Shown here piece by piece: positions 1-7,093 of a DNA stretch of 13,130 bases. Numbering within the stretch: the first letter of the stretch is position 1; each line of letters opens with the position of its first letter. The position numbers were made by a program, and so were the translations under genes. Origin of the DNA: Methanosarcinales archaeon (GTDB lineage: Archaea; Halobacteriota; Syntropharchaeia; Alkanophagales; Methanospirareceae); contig WJOV01000089.1 in the NCBI GenBank assembly GCA_009618475.1, positions 1-13,130 on the forward strand, written 5' to 3'. Under the pieces are notes generated by a model. It was not told the DNA's origin. It worked only from the letters and a program-made list of their open reading frames with translations, and searched no databases.

Positions 1-323
1 CCTGCAACCGCGCTATCTATACTTTTTGCCGCAGAAACAATCCGCCTCGCTTCCTTTTCTCCCCTGAACCATACTGCGACGCTAAATAATCCTAATATGA
101 CCCCCGCTGCCACTGTAACGTATATCACGATAGAAGAAGCCGAGTCCGATAAAGGAATCTTACCCCGGGTTTCATTCAACGCAAAGGAGATAACGGCGAA
201 TATTACGCCGATGACCGACATAAGAAGAAGCATCTTGTCCACCTTTAACTTTACCAGCATCACCGCTACCTCTAGAACTAACAGCATAATAACAATCAGT
301 ATTCCAATACTCAGTGGTTCCAT
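1..323 (-). CDS. Multi-pass membrane protein, partial (runs off left edge)
   Basis: The minus strand is open from an ATG at 323 to the window edge, giving about 107 visible residues, so the C-terminus is missing. The sequence starts MEPLSIGILIVIMLL and shows three hydrophobic segments, roughly residues 4-24, 32-48 and 63-88. After the third segment the chain turns polar and charged (RGEKEARRIVSAAKS), which looks like the start of a cytoplasmic helix. A purine-rich GAGGT lies about 7 nt before the ATG and supports this start. It is the third gene in line behind the tubulin-like gene and the coiled-coil membrane gene, with a 57-nt gap, so co-transcription is likely. I do not recognise a family; its role is unknown and any link to the tubulin-like protein is inference from position. 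Confidence 0.7.
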   Translation of the reverse strand, partial: MEPLSIGILIVIMLLVLEVAVMLVKLKVDKMLLLMSVIGVIFAVISFALNETRGKIPLSDSASSIVIYVTVAAGVILGLFSVAVWFRGEKEARRIVSAAKSIDSAVA

Positions 324-380
324 GTCCGAGACCTCTTCCCCTTTAATGCACTATCAATATTAATAACTTTATTAAATATA

Positions 381-1649
381 TTACTTTGCTTTTATATACT
401 TTAACCTCTCGGTGTCATATACCCATCTCGAATGAGCATCAGAAGCTAAAAGCCGGTATCTGTGAATAAATCCCCGGATGTCCGATTTTGACATTGACTT
501 TAGTTCCTCAATCTCGCCCATCTTATCGCTTGCCCAATGTTCCACGGGATAGAGTTCCGTTGTCGGATTCTCCTTCGCTATTTCTCCCTCAATATCGAAT
601 ATCTTGTTATAAATCCTCTCCAGAGCGGCTATGGATTTCATTATGAGCGCATCACCACACGCCCGCAGCCTCCCCATCTGTGAAGGCAACGTGCACGCTT
701 CTATGCTTTTACTTATCTTTTCCACCTCTTTTTTATCCTCTTCTTTTTCCAAATCCGAGATTTCAACTACTACGTTTGTCAACTCAAGCGCGTGTTCTTT
801 ATACCTTTCAAACGCATCCTTTAGCACCCCAATCAAACGTTCAATCATGCTCTTCAATACTTTTGATGCGTTTTCGTAGTTCCCATGCTCTATGCTATGC
901 TCGACAATTTTTATATCGGTTCTGATTCTGGACGTGTCAGCATTTGCACTCTCTCTCGCTTCCACTTCCAAACTATTTGCATCCCGCAAACAGGTTCTCT
1001 GCGTTTCTTCCAGGATTGAACCAACTTCGTTCATCAACAGGGATAGCTCAAGTGAATCCTGCTCAACACCTTCGCTCTCTCTCATCTTGGATTCTATACT
1101 CTCTATCTGACCTCGTATATTCTCATAACCTGCGTTTTCAAGCTCTTTTACCTCTTCCAAATAATCGCTGCATTTATCTATCACACGTGAATAAAGGACG
1201 ACCCCATGCCTGCCTTTTATGCCCTCGAACATCTTAATCACCCATTCAACATCTGCAAAAACTACTTTCCTTAGCTTCGCTCTGTCCATTCTTATCCTTC
1301 CATTTACCGCACAGCCCAGCTCAAATAAACCCTCCTTTACCTTCTTCAAATCCGCCCGGAATTCCTTCGTGCTTATCGCGTATTTATCTTCGAAATCGTA
1401 TAAACTACGCATTTGTTCTGCATACCGATTCGCAATTCCCTCGATGTCCCGCTCCATCACCTTCTCCTTTACGCTTCTCTTCCTTACCGTAACGAGGTAT
1501 CGCACTAAGAACGCCGCTACTATTGTTGCAGGGATGAAGAAGATTATAAAGGTTATTGCATCGTCATGCCCGGTGTTGAAAAGAATGAAGATGCCGAGAG
1601 CGATTAATGCTAAATGCGCTAATGGAATAAGTATCCTATACCCTTTCAT
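381..1649 (-). CDS. Membrane-anchored coiled-coil protein of unknown function
   Basis: A protein of about 422 residues with two N-terminal transmembrane helices (about residues 5-24 and 31-53) separated by a short polar loop (NTGHDD). A basic patch follows (VRKRSVKEKVMERD) and then about 360 residues that are almost entirely helical and highly charged, typical of long coiled coils. The positive residues after helix 2 suggest the coiled-coil part lies in the cytoplasm. I chose the ATG at 1649 because AAGGGGG sits about 8 nt upstream; an in-frame TTG at 1655 is the alternative. The start lies inside the end of the upstream tubulin-like gene (14-nt overlap), which suggests translational coupling. 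No catalytic motif is visible. A membrane adaptor or scaffold for the tubulin-like protein is a reasonable guess but unproven. Confidence 0.75.
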   Translation of the reverse strand: MKGYRILIPLAHLALIALGIFILFNTGHDDAITFIIFFIPATIVAAFLVRYLVTVRKRSVKEKVMERDIEGIANRYAEQMRSLYDFEDKYAISTKEFRADLKKVKEGLFELGCAVNGRIRMDRAKLRKVVFADVEWVIKMFEGIKGRHGVVLYSRVIDKCSDYLEEVKELENAGYENIRGQIESIESKMRESEGVEQDSLELSLLMNEVGSILEETQRTCLRDANSLEVEARESANADTSRIRTDIKIVEHSIEHGNYENASKVLKSMIERLIGVLKDAFERYKEHALELTNVVVEISDLEKEEDKKEVEKISKSIEACTLPSQMGRLRACGDALIMKSIAALERIYNKIFDIEGEIAKENPTTELYPVEHWASDKMGEIEELKSMSKSDIRGFIHRYRLLASDAHSRWVYDTERLKYIKAK

Positions 1650-2574
1650 ACGCAAGCCCCCTTATCTCCCGCAATCTTTCCAATTGGTCAAACTTATAGG
1701 TGAACAAATTGGTTATCGCTACGATATTTCGCTTTGTAGTGGATACAGCCAGATGGCACTCTTTCGAATGCGAGAGCATGAATTCCTCTATCTGCTCTCT
1801 ATCCACACTCTTACTTCTAATATAATATTTCGGCACTTGAAGGAAGGATACGCTCTTCTCACTGCCTATCGGTGCATCAGAAACGCTGAGCTTCTCCAAA
1901 GAAACACGAAGAAGCGTTCCAAGGTCAAGCGGTTTGTGCCCCAGAAAAGGGACAATATAACCCCACAATCCTTTCGTAAGCTCCGAAGCCCTCGATAATG
2001 CCACGTATCCCGGCTCGTTGTCAAAAGATAAAGACTTCACGACCTCATCCATAAGCATAGACGATTGCATTTCGGACCCGGGTATCGAACCAGGTCGTGA
2101 TGTTCCCGTAAGGACGTCTGCGAGGCAGGATGCGATATACCTATTATAGCCGGGATAAAAATCCTCGAAATTTGGAAGGTGCGCTATCCTCTGGTTATCA
2201 ACGATTATAAATGAGTTCACATGCTCCTTTAGCTTTTCCATCGAATAATACGCGTTTATTATCTCCTCTCTTTTTTCCTTCCTGTTCGCAGGCAAAACAC
2301 CAACGAGAAATATTTTTTTGTTTAGCCCGGTCAGCATTTCCGCTATGCGGGGCATTATATTATTACTATCACTAAGACCAGCGAATAAAAAAGCGGAATC
2401 AACGCTTTTGCCCTGTGTTTTAAACTTCGCTTCTATTTTATCCACATTACCGCTCTTTTCTTCACGCTTGGGCTTGATAACGACCGGCTTCGCTCTTCTT
2501 ACCTCTTTATATTCCAGTAAAGCATCGAGAATTGCTCCACCTGCGTTTCCTATTCCGATGAATAGGTGTTTCAT
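1636..2574 (-). CDS. Divergent FtsZ/CetZ-like (tubulin-superfamily) protein
   Basis: A 312-residue cytoplasmic protein with the layout of the FtsZ/CetZ fold. It starts with strand 1 and a glycine-rich loop (HLFIGIGNAGGAILDALL, residues 3-20) like the T1 loop of FtsZ and CetZ. Later come a FLVGVLP strand (89-95) and a FIIVDNQRIAHLP segment (122-134), which match the CetZ strand ending in a conserved DN and the following helix, then GYNRYIASCLADVL (142-155). The C-terminal half (about 172-310) resembles the second tubulin domain, ending in a strand-rich NIVAITNLFT segment. It differs from normal family members in two ways. The tubulin signature GGGTGTG (T4 loop) is replaced by AGLSDSNN (65-72), and the region between T1 and T4 is shortened. 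GTP binding or hydrolysis is therefore doubtful. It leads the operon with the coiled-coil membrane protein. The assignment rests on remembered family patterns; a Rossmann-type protein is the alternative. Confidence 0.7.
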   Translation of the reverse strand: MKHLFIGIGNAGGAILDALLEYKEVRRAKPVVIKPKREEKSGNVDKIEAKFKTQGKSVDSAFLFAGLSDSNNIMPRIAEMLTGLNKKIFLVGVLPANRKEKREEIINAYYSMEKLKEHVNSFIIVDNQRIAHLPNFEDFYPGYNRYIASCLADVLTGTSRPGSIPGSEMQSSMLMDEVVKSLSFDNEPGYVALSRASELTKGLWGYIVPFLGHKPLDLGTLLRVSLEKLSVSDAPIGSEKSVSFLQVPKYYIRSKSVDREQIEEFMLSHSKECHLAVSTTKRNIVAITNLFTYKFDQLERLREIRGLAYERV

Positions 2575-2604
2575 ATTATTCTTGTTAAAAAATTTTATAG
2601 GTTA

Positions 2605-2622
2605 TTTCTATCAAGATAGGAA
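2605..2622. promoter_or_regulatory. Imperfect dyad, candidate operator of the tubulin-like operon
   Basis: The sequence tttctatc-aa-gataggaa has 8-bp arms with one mismatch around a 2-bp centre. It lies between the TATA-like box (2625-2638) and the ATG at 2574, about where transcription would start. In archaea a repressor bound there commonly blocks polymerase loading. The identity of any regulator is unknown; the nearby winged-helix fragment is too damaged to serve. Confidence 0.35.
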
Positions 2623-2624
2623 AC

Positions 2625-2638
2625 ATTTATAAATATTT
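2625..2638 (-). promoter_or_regulatory. TATA-like box for the tubulin-like operon
   Basis: An A/T-only stretch (atttataaatattt on the plus strand) lies about 58 nt upstream of the ATG at 2574. The usual archaeal TATA-to-start distance of about 25 nt would place transcription start near 2605 and leave a leader of about 30 nt without a clear Shine-Dalgarno site. A second A/T-rich block (ttttataggt reversed, 2593-2602) is closer to the gene and could be used instead. Confidence 0.4.
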
Positions 2639-2663
2639 CTGAAGCTTATAGACGGACAAAGGT

Positions 2664-2837
2664 CTAATCCTCTTCTTTTTCTACTTTCGTTTTCTCCTCT
2701 TTTGCTATTATTTCGGAAATCATATCTGCTAAAGCGAGCTCTAATTCTATTAACCTCTTGACAACCTCATTTCCCTCATTTAACTTGTATAACTTCGTCT
2801 TCCCAAATTTCCTTGACACTTTTACGATTTCAATCTC
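2664..2837 (-). pseudogene. C-terminal fragment of a winged-helix regulator
   Basis: About 57 codons without a start codon, opening directly after the TAA that ends the PIN toxin frame and staying in that same frame. The translation reads EIEIVKVSRKFGKTKLYKLN and continues with a charged helix (NEVVKRLIELELALADMISEI) before a lysine/glutamate-rich end and a TAG. This matches the wing and dimerisation helix seen at the C-terminus of small archaeal ArsR/MarR-like winged-helix regulators. The recognition helix and everything before it is absent, so it should not bind DNA. It probably became joined to the toxin gene by a deletion that removed its N-terminal half. Confidence is moderate because only the wing region is left to recognise. 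Confidence 0.5.
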
Positions 2838-3324
2838 TTATGTAAGTATGAGCTCAAGTTTGATTATTCTTTTGTCCGTCTCTTCAATTTTCTTAACTAT
2901 GCCCATTATATCGCTTTCAGAACATAGTCCTTTTTTCAACAGCATCTTCAGAACGGTGTGTATGTGCAACACATGTATGCCTCGGCTTTTAGCAAATTGT
3001 TTAGCTTTCTCGTCGAGCGTCGCAAAAATAGCTGAACGATTTATACAGACTGCAATTGATTCAAGTTCACCCTTGCCCAATGCTGGATTGGTGCTAAGCA
3101 ATTCCACTATACAATTTTTGCTCATGTGATTCTACCGTTAGCACATCTATATTCTTAGAAATCTCATCTGGATAAGTGTATCCATACTCTTTTGGCACCC
3201 TCAATTCCTCATAAACTTTTGGCGTAATTATTAGCTCATGTTTTCCCGAAAATAGTTTTTTACTTAACCATATTATTTCTGCTTTAGCCAACACACTGGC
3301 GAAATCCGTATCTAAGTATATCAT
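2838..3324 (-). pseudogene. PIN-domain toxin (DUF3368-like), frameshifted
   Basis: Two overlapping minus-strand reading frames together make one PIN-domain ribonuclease of about 160 residues. The first part starts at the ATG at 3324, one nucleotide after the antitoxin stop, with MIYLDTDFASVLAKAE and VYEELRVP, carrying the first conserved Asp and a Glu. It runs out of frame after ESHEQK and stops at 3094. The second frame resumes as NCIVELLS and contains the later PIN features: ALGKGELESIAV with its acidic pair, FATLDEKAKQFAKSRGIHV with the third acidic site, and a C-terminal helical tail ending at 2838. The break falls at a run of five A on the minus strand (3115-3119); a one-base change there restores a continuous frame. 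All acidic active-site residues are otherwise present. UPF0175 antitoxins and DUF3368 PIN proteins are known partners. It is broken unless this is a sequencing error or ribosomal slippage. Confidence 0.7.
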
Positions 3325-3325
3325 A

Positions 3326-3655
3326 TTATAACATCCCAAGATATTTGATCTCTTCCTCCAGCTCCTTTTTGGTAGGGCTTGCGGTCCTGATGCTGATGCC
3401 ACGGTCTGTTAACACTTCCTTAAAGCTTTCAAAGTCCATGCCAGCAATCTCTGCTGCTCTTGCGAGAGACACACGCCCACGCCTATACATCTCTATGCCT
3501 ATCAAAGTTTTCTTTTCAGGCTTATTTTCTAAAAAAACACGAAATGCGTCTTTCAATAAATCACTTTTCGAGGCATATTCCCCGGATTCCATCAGAACCT
3601 CAATTTCCTCATTCATCGCCGCGGGCAGGCGTAAAGATGTTATCTTTTTTTCCAT
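3326..3655 (-). CDS. RHH/UPF0175-family antitoxin
   Basis: A 109-residue protein with two parts. The N-terminus (KKITSLRLPAAMNEEIEVLM, then GEYASKSDLLKDAFRVFLE, about residues 1-48) is a ribbon-helix-helix DNA-binding domain with the pattern of strand, helix and the S-K-S-D-L helix start. The C-terminus (about 55-90; GRVSLARAAEIAGMDFESFKEVLTDRGI) matches the UPF0175 small HTH-like domain found in VapB-type antitoxins. It would neutralise the adjacent PIN toxin by direct binding and autoregulate the pair. The start at ATG 3655 is supported by AAGGTGA about 6 nt upstream; an in-frame GTG at 3664 is less likely. The toxin gene follows immediately and is disrupted, so this antitoxin may be an orphan still able to act on other toxins or as a repressor. 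Confidence 0.8.
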   Translation of the reverse strand: MEKKITSLRLPAAMNEEIEVLMESGEYASKSDLLKDAFRVFLENKPEKKTLIGIEMYRRGRVSLARAAEIAGMDFESFKEVLTDRGISIRTASPTKKELEEEIKYLGML

Positions 3656-3670
3656 ACAAATCACCTTATT

Positions 3671-3716
3671 TTATTGATAAGATATTTTTTTAATTGTACA
3701 TGCTACTATATATTTT
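3671..3716. promoter_or_regulatory. Divergent promoter region between antitoxin and exported-protein genes
   Basis: This 64-bp gap separates the antitoxin (minus, ATG 3655) and the helical exported protein (plus, ATG 3720). It is strongly A/T-rich. The block gatattttttt at 3681-3691 sits about 33 nt before the plus-strand ATG, the distance expected for a TATA box of a nearly leaderless transcript; no Shine-Dalgarno site is visible before 3720. On the minus strand, ttatcaataaaataa (3667-3681) is a TATA-like candidate close to the antitoxin start. Confidence 0.35.
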
Positions 3717-3719
3717 TTG

Positions 3720-4694
3720 ATGAAAAAACGAAGTTTGGTTGTATTGAGGATATTAATGATAACTCTACTATTATTCCAATCCCTGTCTTTTTCCACACCT
3801 GCGGCGGGGTCAGACGAGCTGAAGAGGGAGCTACTTGAGGATATAATATCCGTGGATAAGCCCGAATTATTTGATGACTACGGTGAGTTATATCTTGCGA
3901 AGGCAAAGGTGCAGGCGGTGTTACAGGGTATGGAAGGTTGGGCGGTAACCCCGAATACGAAGGCGTGGGTGGATATTTTTCTCGGAATTATTGATGATTT
4001 TGAAAGGATGGCTGATTTAAGCAAAAGTTCTGTCCCCTCCGAGCACATAAAAGCGCTTGAAATCGCAGAGGGGATAAATACGTCTATAAATACGCTCAGC
4101 GGATATGACATAGCGGAAAGAAATGGAATACCAATGTTCTCAGAGATTGCGCTCAGGCGATTTTACAGGAACGAGGGTGAATTCTTCGAGGAAGCGGCGA
4201 GGAATGAGGAAGAGACGAAAGTGAAGATAGAACATGCACGTAATAGTTCGAGTGCATACGGGCTGGGTGGTATACCAAGAGAAAAAAGCAGGATGGAGTT
4301 TGAATCACGGAGATTAGACTGGATGTATAAAAGGGATATGGAAAGGGCATCTGAATATATAACCGCATCATGGTCACACCGTGAAAATGCAGATAAACCT
4401 TCTCCGGGATTCTTTGATACTGCCGCGGCATTCATGGAGATAATAAAAGCGAGGGATTCGTTTGGGGAAGCGAAGAAAATATATGAGAAACACGGGGATA
4501 GAGAACTGGAGAATGTGAAGGGGATTGAATCTAAAATAAATGATACTTATAAAGGGTTGATGCAGAAGACAATCAAAAACATTGCAATTTATCTTCTTAT
4601 CCTTTCTTTTTTTACTGTTATAATAGGGATGGATTTTAAAAGATGGGGTGAGGAATTGGATGATACGATGTTGGGGGCGGAGCTTATTGGTTAA
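3720..4694 (+). CDS. Exported helical protein with C-terminal membrane anchor
   Basis: A 324-residue protein of unknown family. The N-terminus (MKKRSLVVLRILMITLLLF, then QSLSFSTPAAGSDE) is a classical signal peptide with a likely cleavage near AAG-SD, about residue 30. The body (about 32-285) is predominantly helical and charged, rich in Glu, Lys and Arg, without cysteines. A single hydrophobic helix near the end (IAIYLLILSFFTVIIGM, about 288-304) is followed by the short charged tail DFKRWGEELDD. The likely topology is a large extracellular helical domain held by one C-terminal helix with about 20 residues in the cytoplasm. I chose ATG 3720 over the adjoining TTG at 3717. The next gene starts inside its 3' end, so the two are translated together. 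Its downstream partner repeats the plan of helical domain plus C-terminal anchor. Function is unknown; an envelope or surface role is inferred. Confidence 0.75.
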   Translation: MKKRSLVVLRILMITLLLFQSLSFSTPAAGSDELKRELLEDIISVDKPELFDDYGELYLAKAKVQAVLQGMEGWAVTPNTKAWVDIFLGIIDDFERMADLSKSSVPSEHIKALEIAEGINTSINTLSGYDIAERNGIPMFSEIALRRFYRNEGEFFEEAARNEEETKVKIEHARNSSSAYGLGGIPREKSRMEFESRRLDWMYKRDMERASEYITASWSHRENADKPSPGFFDTAAAFMEIIKARDSFGEAKKIYEKHGDRELENVKGIESKINDTYKGLMQKTIKNIAIYLLILSFFTVIIGMDFKRWGEELDDTMLGAELIG

Positions 4695-7092
4695 GATTGC
4701 AATTGGAGCTGTTGTACTCTTTGCTCTTTTGAGCTGTGGTGTGCAGACTGCAGGAGCATCGGATATTGTAATAGACCCTTCTTCGATAGGTGTAAGCTTC
4801 TCATTTGACCAGCCAAAGGACACCGCACATTATGAAACAGTGCGCACATTTACAATTCGGAATACAAAGTCGGACCCAAATTCCACGATTAGCGGTAATA
4901 TAGGTTCTATTAGCGGTAACATTGATATCACTCCGAGTCCTGATTCATTCAGTCTTCATGGCGGAGACGCAGTCTCCGTGAGTTTTACAATCGAAGCATC
5001 GCCCTCCACTCCGGAGGGGTCGCATCCATTCACGATAAATGTGGGGGAAGAGGAGAGCATCATTGTCACGGTAACGATAATCTACTATGCAAAGATCACG
5101 TTAAATCGTTCTTCAATCGATTTTGGAAGGGTGCATCGAACCGATAATCCCTCGGAAACGATTACTCTCCGGGAGGTATATGGGTATAAAGGCGTTAATG
5201 TACAAATATCGAGAAGTGGAAATAGTTGGGTTACGGTAAGTCCAAGTAGTCCCATCTGGATTCCCGCAAATTCACCCAGAGAGATCACATTTACGCTATC
5301 ACCGGGAACGCCAGACCATAACGAATATTCATGGACTTTTTCCCTATCAAGCATCACAAGCCATACCACGATAAGTCAAAGCTCGATAGATATCGAAGCA
5401 TACATATTAATGCCGCCGAAGCTTGGCAAGCTTTACGATGAAGAATTAGAAATAAAATTCGATAAGCCAAAGGGAACGGTTTCGAAATATGATAGATATA
5501 TAGACGTGCGAGTGAGAAATGAAGGTGACGAGACAATGTATTTCAATAGCAGGTTCACAGAATACCCCAGCGGAATAACGATTAAGATAGATAATCCTTC
5601 GGGATCGGTTTCTGGAAAGAGCAGTGAAAACATTAGACTTCATATTGTTGCACCATACAATGCACCAGAAGGAACATATCATGGAAAATTGTTTGTAGAT
5701 GCAGGAGATGCGGAGCAGGGGTATGTGGACATAACCATAAGTATAATATGGCCGGTAGATTTCACCATATCCCCCTCTTCCATTGATTTCGGGTCCATAG
5801 AGCTGAAAGAGAAAGGATATGAAAAGAAAAGCGTGAATCTAACATTAACAGAGTTCTATCTTTACAAGCCGGTGCGGAACTTACGGCTTTCAAAAAGTGG
5901 TGAATACGGGAACTGGCTAAAAGAAGAGTTGGATTTCGTGAAAATACCTCCAGGTAAATCAAGGACCATCACGCTCAGGATAGAACCGGGATTGGAGGCA
6001 GTGCCCAAGGACTATTCGTGGAAGTATGCTATAAGTGCTTCGGAGATAAGCGCAAAGCGAATGGAAGTAAAGGCTAATATTATTCCACTAAACATTACAA
6101 AGATGATAGAAGGGTTCAACGCATTCCGGGGAACCCCGCTGTATAACAATTATCCATCGTCAGAAGTTATCATATCAAACGGCGTAGAGATGCTGGAAGC
6201 GGTAGAGCGAAGCGAAATAGGTGCAGAGGACTGGAAAAAAATACCTATCCTGATGAAAGGAACTCTCTCGCTACTATCATCGCTGAATGATGGTATTATA
6301 TCCAGTGAAGCGAAAAACTATGGAAAAGCAGTGGAGAGCTTATGGACTGCCTCGGTATCTACATCCACGATAGAGTCGAATTCTGAACTGAACAATTGGG
6401 ATATATCCGGGTATGCAAAGGATATTTCCGCAGGTGCGGATAAGACAACGGAGGAGGTGTTGATGGACGAGGCGAAAATGCTTGAAAATCGTGGATGGGA
6501 CATAAAGAAAGCAGTAGAGCACGCAATAGCACTGGAGGACATAAACGGGTTAAAAGAGGAAGAAAACGTGCTCGAATCCGCTCTTTCATATCAATACGCC
6601 GCTACTATATATGGTCCCGGGCTGCTAAACGATAAGGAGAAGAGATTGGAATGCACGTATGAGGAATCCCGGATGATGGACAAGCATGATGAATTGGTAA
6701 GTGATGCGACAGACCTGCGGATTAAAGCGGAAAATAACATATCAAATAGCAAGGAGAATGACCTTATTAGAATTAGAATCGGGGACACACACCTCCTTTT
6801 GAATCCTTATAAATACGATACTTTTTCTGCGCGCTATGGCTCAGCGGAGAGATACATGGAGGATGCGTTAAAGAAGTATAAGGTTGCAGGCGAGCTGCTT
6901 ATGGCCGGGAATACAAAAGAGGATTTAATTAAACTAAGAAGCGAAAGGAGGCATATACTATCTTTGTTCTTCCTCGCGTGCATTCTGTATGCCGCAGCTT
7001 TCATCTATGCGATAAACCGGGTTATTATGGGCACTGTGGCTTATATGAGAGACATGTATGAGCGAGAGGTGGGGGATATTGTAATTACGTAG
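4660..7092 (+). CDS. Large exported protein: ABAB Ig-like domains, helical stalk, C-terminal anchor
   Basis: About 810 residues. The N-terminus (VKIAIGAVVLFALLSCGVQ) is a signal sequence; LLSC resembles a lipobox, but cleavage at AGA-SD is also plausible. Counting from the upstream GTG at 4648, four beta-rich domains follow as two alternating pairs. A1 is about 39-146 and A2 about 262-368, both with an FDxPKxT motif early and an APxxxPEGxxxF-type segment late. B1 is about 149-252 and B2 about 372-478, both opening with SSIDFG and closing with the Y-S-W strand near a P-G turn. They look like ASPM/SPD-2/Hydin- or COG1470-type Ig folds. A helical region (about 480-768) leads to one transmembrane helix (769-790) and a short tail. 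Starts at GTG 4648, ATG 4660 or TTG 4687 are possible; ATG 4660 has GGTGAGG about 6 nt upstream. It overlaps the preceding gene. Adhesion or envelope structure is inferred. Confidence 0.75.
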   Translation: MIRCWGRSLLVKIAIGAVVLFALLSCGVQTAGASDIVIDPSSIGVSFSFDQPKDTAHYETVRTFTIRNTKSDPNSTISGNIGSISGNIDITPSPDSFSLHGGDAVSVSFTIEASPSTPEGSHPFTINVGEEESIIVTVTIIYYAKITLNRSSIDFGRVHRTDNPSETITLREVYGYKGVNVQISRSGNSWVTVSPSSPIWIPANSPREITFTLSPGTPDHNEYSWTFSLSSITSHTTISQSSIDIEAYILMPPKLGKLYDEELEIKFDKPKGTVSKYDRYIDVRVRNEGDETMYFNSRFTEYPSGITIKIDNPSGSVSGKSSENIRLHIVAPYNAPEGTYHGKLFVDAGDAEQGYVDITISIIWPVDFTISPSSIDFGSIELKEKGYEKKSVNLTLTEFYLYKPVRNLRLSKSGEYGNWLKEELDFVKIPPGKSRTITLRIEPGLEAVPKDYSWKYAISASEISAKRMEVKANIIPLNITKMIEGFNAFRGTPLYNNYPSSEVIISNGVEMLEAVERSEIGAEDWKKIPILMKGTLSLLSSLNDGIISSEAKNYGKAVESLWTASVSTSTIESNSELNNWDISGYAKDISAGADKTTEEVLMDEAKMLENRGWDIKKAVEHAIALEDINGLKEEENVLESALSYQYAATIYGPGLLNDKEKRLECTYEESRMMDKHDELVSDATDLRIKAENNISNSKENDLIRIRIGDTHLLLNPYKYDTFSARYGSAERYMEDALKKYKVAGELLMAGNTKEDLIKLRSERRHILSLFFLACILYAAAFIYAINRVIMGTVAYMRDMYEREVGDIVIT

Positions 7093-7093
7093 T

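Noticed and set aside
97..363. Plus-strand open frame of 88 codons
   Set aside because: It is antisense to the minus-strand membrane protein, which has convincing transmembrane segments and a ribosome site; the plus frame has no domain character.
1219..1998. Plus-strand open frame of 259 codons
   Set aside because: It is antisense to the coiled-coil and tubulin-like genes and has low-complexity Ser/Phe/Leu composition typical of a shadow frame.
2065..2100. Sequence resembling a tRNA T-arm on the minus strand (ggttcgatacccgggtccg)
   Set aside because: It lies inside the tubulin-like coding frame, and no acceptor, D or anticodon stems can be built around it.
4887..4926. Direct repeat encoding SGNIGSISGNI
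   Set aside because: Two copies about 21 nt apart inside the Ig-like domain are a local coding repeat, not a CRISPR or mobile element.
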